Below, in pieces: positions 33,256-37,808 of a stretch of 37,808 bases of DNA (the stretch's first letter is position 1; every line of letters begins with the position of its first letter). Below the pieces are notes generated by a model that did no database searches, was not told the origin of the DNA, and was given only the letters and a program-made list of their open reading frames with translations. This stretch comes from Roseobacter sp. HKCCD6576-2 (GTDB lineage: Bacteria; Pseudomonadota; Alphaproteobacteria; Rhodobacterales; Rhodobacteraceae): NCBI RefSeq assembly GCF_013179285.1, contig NZ_WVNW01000011.1:1-37808 (forward strand), in the 5' to 3' direction. Made by a program: the position numbers and the translations under genes.

Positions 33256-34308
33256 ATGAAACTTGCAACCTTTACCACGGTCACCGCCTTGCTGGTGGGC
33301 AGTGCGGCCTTCGCGCAGCAAAGCATCACTGTGAACATTGGCTCTTCGCATCCAGAGGCCAATATCTGGGTCTATGCGATGAAGAACACGTTCCAGCCCG
33401 AGGTGAATCGGATCCTCGCCGAGAATGGCAATGAGTATCAGGTGAACTGGTCGGAAAACTACGCCGGAATCCTATATAAGTTCACCGACACCCGCGAAGC
33501 TGTGATGGATGGCATTGTTGATATCGGCATGGTCGGTACGGTTTGGGAAGGGGCGAACATGCCGCTTCAGAACGTAACCTACTTTACACCGTTCGCCACC
33601 GAAGATCACCGGATGATCATCGAGATTTTTGACGATCTTTCCGAGAACCTGCCTGAACTAAGAAACAGCTGGTCCGAAAACGGCATGGTTCACCTGTCGT
33701 CCTTGATCACGGACAGCTACGACATTTACGGCACGTTCCCGGTCAATTCTCTGGCTGATCTGCAGAACCGCAAGCTGAACGCGCCGGGCACGTCGGCCAA
33801 CTGGCTGCGCGATACGGGTGCCACGCCCGTCGATGGCGCGTTGACTACGTACTACACCAACATCCAGACCGGTGTAACCGAAGGCACGTTGTCCTTTGCG
33901 TCGGGCATCCTGCCTACACGCGTGTACGAAGTTGCACCGGAACTGACCCGCGTTGGCATCGGATCTATGTATTTCGGCGGTATCGCGGCGAATGAGGATT
34001 TCTTCGGTGGCCTGCCAGAGCCTGTTCAGCGCGCAATGCGCGAAGCAGCGCAAGCCACATCAATCGCACATGGTGATTATGTGGGTGACCTTGCAGAGCG
34101 CGCCTTGGAAGAGATGCAAGCAGCAGGTTTGACGATTCACCAACTGCCCGACGTAGAAAAGGCGGCTTGGGTTAATGGCCTGCCCAATATTATCGAGCCG
34201 TGGCTAGAGCAGACAGGCGATGCCGGTAAAACCGTGCTTAAGGCCTATTTCGATGCGCTGCGCGAAAGAGGTGCCACGCCGCTCCGCAATTGGGACGAAG
34301 ATCTTTAA
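33256..34308 (+). CDS. dctP: TRAP transporter periplasmic binding protein, third system, Arg-less
   Basis: 350 aa with a signal peptide ending AAFAQ (residue 21). DctP-type layout is clear (DTREAVMDGIVDIGMVG; IQTGVTEGTLSF). At the place of the conserved ligand-carboxylate Arg (K-L/I-R-x-P-G) this protein has Asn, N175 in RKLNAPGTS. This suggests the ligand is not held through a classic carboxylate salt bridge. AGGGAGG precedes the ATG. It is likely co-transcribed with the molybdenum hydroxylase 46 bp upstream. Confidence 0.88.
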   Translation: MKLATFTTVTALLVGSAAFAQQSITVNIGSSHPEANIWVYAMKNTFQPEVNRILAENGNEYQVNWSENYAGILYKFTDTREAVMDGIVDIGMVGTVWEGANMPLQNVTYFTPFATEDHRMIIEIFDDLSENLPELRNSWSENGMVHLSSLITDSYDIYGTFPVNSLADLQNRKLNAPGTSANWLRDTGATPVDGALTTYYTNIQTGVTEGTLSFASGILPTRVYEVAPELTRVGIGSMYFGGIAANEDFFGGLPEPVQRAMREAAQATSIAHGDYVGDLAERALEEMQAAGLTIHQLPDVEKAAWVNGLPNIIEPWLEQTGDAGKTVLKAYFDALRERGATPLRNWDEDL

Positions 34309-34327
34309 GATCAAAATCTGAACATCG

Positions 34328-34356
34328 CGCCCGTCCGAACCCATGTGGATCGGGCG
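34328..34356 (+). other. dctP-dctQ intercistronic hairpin, third system
   Basis: CGCCCG (34328-34333) pairs with CGGGCG (34351-34356), with two further inner C-G pairs (CC 34335-34336, GG 34347-34348) around the loop. It starts 20 bp after the dctP stop and is weaker than the hairpins of the other two TRAP operons, but it is in the same place. Confidence 0.55.
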
Positions 34357-34385
34357 GGTGTCACTTTGTCAGCAGGACACCCGGC

Positions 34386-34952
34386 ATGAGCGATGAAGAC
34401 ACATCTGAGCTTCGAAAGGACCGCTTTATTCCGGCCTTTTCCGACGCTCCTTACGGCGCTGTTCTCGGATCTGTTGCTGCTGCAATGTCGGCAGTTGGGA
34501 CGGCGAGCATCGGCGCGCTGATGCTTTTAATCGTCGCCGATGTGGTTGGGCGCAACTTTCTGGATGCGCCGATCACCGGTGTGTCCGAAATCGCGGCCCG
34601 TGCCGTTGTTGCCATCGTCTTTTTGCAAGTTCCAGCGGCGATCCTGCAACTGCGACTGACCCGCGCCGATTTCCTTGTCCGCCGCCTGCAAAAATCGACA
34701 CCCAAGGTGGTGGCCGGGCTTGAATCTGTGTTTTGTCTTGCCGGAGCGATTGTGTTTGCGCTGATCCTTTTGGCGTCTTGGCCCAAGTTTCTGAGTGCTT
34801 GGCAAAGTACTGATTTTTTCGGCGTGCAAGGCGTCTGGACCATCCCAACCTGGCCGTTCCGGGGGATCACCATTTTGGGCTGCACTGTCGCAGCACTTGC
34901 TGCACTTTACCGAGCCCGCGCAGAACTCCGCGGCCTGAGGAGCACCGCATGA
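34386..34952 (+). CDS. dctQ: TRAP transporter small permease (DctQ family), third system
   Basis: 188 aa from the ATG at 34386 (AGGA upstream), giving MSDEDTSELRKDRF and then four predicted helices (TASIGALMLLIVADVVGRNF, then ITGVSEIAARAVVAIVFLQV). The ~20-residue polar leader is longer than usual. The stop overlaps dctM (ATGA). Confidence 0.87.
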   Translation: MSDEDTSELRKDRFIPAFSDAPYGAVLGSVAAAMSAVGTASIGALMLLIVADVVGRNFLDAPITGVSEIAARAVVAIVFLQVPAAILQLRLTRADFLVRRLQKSTPKVVAGLESVFCLAGAIVFALILLASWPKFLSAWQSTDFFGVQGVWTIPTWPFRGITILGCTVAALAALYRARAELRGLRSTA

Positions 34953-36277
34953 CCACTCTGACTATTGGTTTCATCCTGATCGCGGTGCTGATCGCCTTGG
35001 TGCTGCTCGGGATGCAGATCTCCTATGCGCTCTTTGGCGTGGCGTTTGTGGGGATCTGGATCATTCGCGGCAATATCGACTTGTCGTTCCGGATGCTTGA
35101 ACTGACGGCCTATTCGGGTATCGCAGATTACCTGTTTGCCACCATTCCATTGTTTGTTCTGATGGGGCTTCTGGTCAGTGTGTCCGATGTCGGGCGCGAC
35201 ACGTTCGAAGTGGCGGAAGAACTGTTGCGCCGCATGATTTGCGGGCTCGGTGTCGCTACAGTTGCCGCGAATACCATTTTTGCTGCGGTCACGGGCGTGT
35301 CCATCGCATCGGCAGCCGTCTTTACCCGCGTCGCACTGCCAGAGATGACGCGCCACGGTTATCGCCCCGCCTTTTCCGCAGGCACCGTTGCCGGATCCTC
35401 TGTTCTGGGCATGCTGATCCCGCCGTCACTTTTGCTGATCATCTATGGCGTGCTGGCCGAGGTTTCGATCGGTGGTATGTTCATTGCCGGGATCATTCCA
35501 GGGCTGATGCTGGCGCTGGGGTTTGTGGTGATGTTGATCGGGATCACGATTGTCTATCCGAAATTCGTGCTGAACGATCCCGACGCAGTGCGTGAGCGGC
35601 GGCTGAACCGGGATTTTACCCCAATGCCACTGCGGCAACTGGTGCTTAAACTCATTCCGATCCTTCTGTTGGTTTTGCTGGTGCTCGGTGGTCTTTACAC
35701 TGGGTTCTTTACCCCGACGGAAGCGGGCGGGATCGGTGCATTTGGTGCGTTGATCGTGGCGGTGTCGCGCCGCAGTCTGGATCGGCACAAGCTCTGGCAA
35801 GTGATGAAGCAAACCGGGGTGATCTCGGTGTCGATCCTGCTGTTGCTGATCGCCGCATCCTTTTATTCCCGGATGCTGGCCATCGCCGGGCTGCCAAATG
35901 CTATCGCGGGATTGGTTACCGATTCAGGCTTTGGCTCGCTTGGGTTTCTGTTCTTTTATGCGGTGATTATCCTGTTGATGGGGATGATCCTCGACAGCAC
36001 GTCAATCCTGCTAATCATGGTGCCTATCGCGACCCCAATCGCGCAAGGCCTTGGCATTGACCTTATGCATTTCGGTATTGTCACGGTGCTCGCGGTTGAG
36101 ATCGGGCTGTTGACACCACCTTTCGGGATTTCGGTTTTTACGGTGCATAACACTCTTAACGATCCGGATGTTTCGGTTGAACAAATCTTTGCGGCGACCC
36201 TGCCCTTCATCGCTGTGGTGATGCTCGTTCTGGTGATCGTGGCGCTCGTTCCGGCAACTGTGACCTTGTTTTTGTAA
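34949..36277 (+). CDS. dctM: TRAP transporter large permease (DctM family), third system
   Basis: 442 aa with the DctM helical pattern, PLFVLMGLLVS near residue 70 and GMLIPPSLLLIIYG near 155. It would form the transport channel with the preceding DctQ. Its TAA overlaps an ATG that opens the next gene, which is cut after eight codons by a transposon end. Confidence 0.92.
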   Translation: MTTLTIGFILIAVLIALVLLGMQISYALFGVAFVGIWIIRGNIDLSFRMLELTAYSGIADYLFATIPLFVLMGLLVSVSDVGRDTFEVAEELLRRMICGLGVATVAANTIFAAVTGVSIASAAVFTRVALPEMTRHGYRPAFSAGTVAGSSVLGMLIPPSLLLIIYGVLAEVSIGGMFIAGIIPGLMLALGFVVMLIGITIVYPKFVLNDPDAVRERRLNRDFTPMPLRQLVLKLIPILLLVLLVLGGLYTGFFTPTEAGGIGAFGALIVAVSRRSLDRHKLWQVMKQTGVISVSILLLLIAASFYSRMLAIAGLPNAIAGLVTDSGFGSLGFLFFYAVIILLMGMILDSTSILLIMVPIATPIAQGLGIDLMHFGIVTVLAVEIGLLTPPFGISVFTVHNTLNDPDVSVEQIFAATLPFIAVVMLVLVIVALVPATVTLFL

Positions 36278-36301
36278 TGAAACTGCTCGGGGCATCGTTT
36301 T
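36277..36301 (+). pseudogene. start of a further operon gene, cut by a transposon end
   Basis: TAATG overlap with dctM opens MKLLGASF, after which the sequence becomes TGTCACTTGGCAC, the same terminus as at 24692. Coupled overlaps throughout this operon make a lost downstream gene likely. Eight codons are too few to identify it. Confidence 0.35.
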
Positions 36302-36473
36302 TGTCACTTGGCACTTAACTTGACACTCCGCGGGCCTCCAGTTTCAAATCAACTGCATCTGGCGGGGACCTGGTAGCCCGAACGCCGGGCTGATCAGATG
36401 GTCGGTTTCTTCGACGAACCGGGTTCTGTTGTGTCCGAAGGTATGCGCCTGAAGCATCTGCAGCATCTCCGGG
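36302..36473 (-). mobile_element. TniQ-type transposon end and TniQ C-terminal remnant (copy 2)
   Basis: The terminus TGTCACTTGGCACTTAA matches copy 1 at 24692 except for one base. The leftward TniQ tail reads MLQAHTFGHNRTRFVEETDH, FGLPGPRQMQLI and stops early at TGA (36344-36346), about five residues short of copy 1. Similarity ends abruptly near 36473. It has the same orientation as copy 1, so the two form a direct repeat around 11.6 kb. Confidence 0.65.
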
Positions 36474-36535
36474 TGTCCCTGTACGTTAGTTTATCAGCAT
36501 TCATCCGGAAATTATCCTTAAATATCAACGAGGGT

Positions 36536-36705
36536 TTGTACCGTTAATTGCAGTATTGGACCCTTAATTTCCAGACGGTCGAAACTGTGGAAAACTCTGC
36601 TCTCTCCTGATCGTGCGCTTACGGATATGGCCTTTATAATAAATATCGGGCGTTGAGTGTCGGGCTGCAGCGCAGCCTGTGGGCATATTGCAATTAAGGG
36701 TACAA
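36536..36705. repeat. inverted TTAATT-type repeats, probable transposon-end sites
   Basis: TTGTACCGTTAATTGCAGTAT (36536-36556) is inverted at 36685-36705, where the reverse complement is TTGTACCCTTAATTGCAATAT (19 of 21 match). A third, direct copy, TTGGACCCTTAATTTCC, starts at 36555. The core resembles the CTTGGCACTTAATT of the TniQ-element ends, so these may be transposase sites of a related element. Confidence 0.65.
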
Positions 36706-36981
36706 GTTTGCCAGAAAAGGCGTCCAATCCGCATAATCTGGTTAATTATGGTTCTCTGATTACGGCCTTGTCAAGTGGTTGAGCGATGTGTCCGTTCAGG
36801 GTCATGGTTCTCTCCGAGGTCGCGGGTTTCGCACCTCACGATAGTGTTCGGTGGCGGATCGTCTCCAATGTACGGTGCGGGCTCTTTCGGCCCATACCCG
36901 GAAATGCGTGCGGCTGTCTCAGAGCAGGCTGCATAAGTTCGAGCCGCAGTCGACGTAGACGCAGTCCTCGCGGAAATCGAA
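36706..36981. other. no recognised gene
   Basis: Nothing here is recognisable with confidence. A short leftward ATG frame near 36803 encodes only about 19 residues with no family resemblance. The last ~50 bases are in frame with the HEPN gene that follows, back to a TAA at 36931-36933. Confidence 0.4.
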
Positions 36982-37540
36982 ATGCACGCTTGGCAATTGG
37001 GGCAGGGAGAAGAGCGCATTTATCGAGAGCGAATGTTAGACATGGGCCTATTCCTGAACCCTTTGGTTGTGATTGGTCCATATCCAATTGCTGCGTTAGA
37101 TCCGCTTCATTTGCCGTCGCACACTTACGGACTTGACGAGCCGCCGCATTACGTAAGTTGGTACAATCAGCTCAAGCAGGAGTTTGTTGCCGCGCGCTTA
37201 CTCTTCCACGAAGCTATCGAGGGTTCGCCATTTGAGGATCGGGGAAGGCGCTTTGCCGATGACGGAACTCAATTAATCGATACGTTGGACTACCCGGAGT
37301 TCTCCATAGGCGTTGAAAAACTGCGGTTTTCCTTTCGAGCAGCTTATGGGCTGCTCGATAAGCTAGCGGGATTCTTGAACACATATTTCAAGTTGGAGAG
37401 GCGACCGAACCAAGTCGGCCTTAGAGGCATATGGTACACTGACACAAGATGTAGAGATACACTTGCTTCGCCATTTGAGAACCGTCCCAACCTTGCGCTG
37501 CGTGGTCTTTACTGGCTCTCCTTCGACATCCTGGGGCATA
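36982..37540 (+). pseudogene. LA2681-like HEPN protein, truncated at both ends
   Basis: The frame carries the LA2681-type HEPN pattern: MGLFLNPLVVIGPYPIAALD, then YNQLKQEFVAARLLFHEAI, TLDYPEFSIGVEKLRFSFRA, AYGLLDKLAGFLNTYF, GLRGIWYTD and LRGLYWLSFDIL. Such HEPN proteins are thought to be defence-linked, some with an N-terminal repeat domain that is missing here. The 3' end runs into an ISL3 transposase near 37535-37563. It is probably inactive. Confidence 0.65.
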
Positions 37541-37808
37541 AAGGCCGCAGCGATCTCTGCTGACAACCTCGATCGTCGGGCGCTTTTGCAGCCCTGTCTT
37601 GACGCTCTCGACGCTGCGATCATCCAGGATATCAACGGCTGATCTCTTCTCGAGATCGACCATGATCGTTCCGTAGTGTGACGAACGCCGCCAGCTCCAG
37701 TCATCAATGCCGAGAACACGAACGTCATCAGGCTGCGCTGCGCTTGGCACATTCCGCTTCAACTGGCGCAGAACCGTATTGTCGCTGATGGGCATTCCCG
37801 ACCGATGC
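37540..37808 (-). mobile_element. ISL3-family transposase fragment, continues past the window
   Basis: The leftward frame MPISDNTVLRQLKR, VRVLGIDDWSWRRSSHYGTI, MVDLEKRSAVDILDDRS and VVSRDRCGLYA is the start of the ISL3 DDE catalytic domain, with the first Asp in GIDDWSW. The N-terminal zinc and helix-turn-helix part would lie beyond 37808. Similarity stops near 37540, inside the HEPN gene, so the 3' half of the transposase is missing. Confidence 0.85.

Noticed and set aside
1-37808. CRISPR arrays, tRNA and rRNA genes
   Set aside because: No spaced repeat array or clear tRNA/rRNA sequence was noticed; this was by eye, so a short tRNA could be missed.

Overview
The window looks like an accessory, catabolic stretch of a Rhodobacterales (Roseobacter-group) genome, either a plasmid/chromid or a chromosomal island. 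This rests on three complete TRAP transporter operons, GC-rich codon use, tightly overlapping ATGA/TAATG junctions, and remnants of typical alphaproteobacterial mobile elements (IS3, IS110, ISL3, TniQ transposons). The taxonomic call is an inference from gene style, not a search.

Layout. (1) 1-2001 is a graveyard: an octamer tandem repeat, a BRO-N antirepressor pseudogene, and a split, partly inverted AAA_14/DUF4143 ATPase around an ScpB remnant. (2) 2014-10554 is a complete acid-sugar operon. A LacI/GntR-type repressor with a perfect palindromic operator controls denD, a DctPQM TRAP transporter, ltnD, otnK, otnC and otnI. Together these would import D-erythronate and L-threonate and convert them to dihydroxyacetone phosphate plus CO2. 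(3) 10559-11512 holds an MFS remnant and an IS3 element interrupted by an IS110 remnant. (4) 11525-24691 is a two-armed catabolic locus around a divergent promoter at about 17.4 kb. Leftward run a GntR/UTRA regulator, a LeuC/LeuD-like hydro-lyase and a second TRAP system. Rightward run a tautomerase-SnoaL fusion, HyuB, HyuA, an isochorismatase-fold protein lacking its cysteine, an isocitrate-lyase/PEP-mutase-family lyase, an FAD oxidoreductase and the first ~35 codons of an acyl-CoA dehydrogenase cut off by a transposon end. I do not recognise this gene set as a described pathway; it is the best candidate for something new. (5) 24692-28602 contains a TniQ transposon end, an ScpB remnant, an AbiE toxin-antitoxin pair and two DUF3892 genes, at least one broken. 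(6) 28729-36301 has a TetR regulator divergent from a three-subunit molybdenum hydroxylase and a third TRAP system, again cut at its 3' side by the same transposon end. (7) 36302-37808 holds a second TniQ end, a further set of TTAATT-type repeats, a LA2681-like HEPN gene fragment and an ISL3 transposase running off the window.

Recurring themes: each catabolic module pairs a TRAP importer with a dedicated regulator; all three dctP-dctQ junctions carry an RNA hairpin; and two catabolic operons have been cut at their 3' end by the same transposon terminus, so the ~11.6 kb between the termini (24692-36301) could be a mobilisable or recombining unit.
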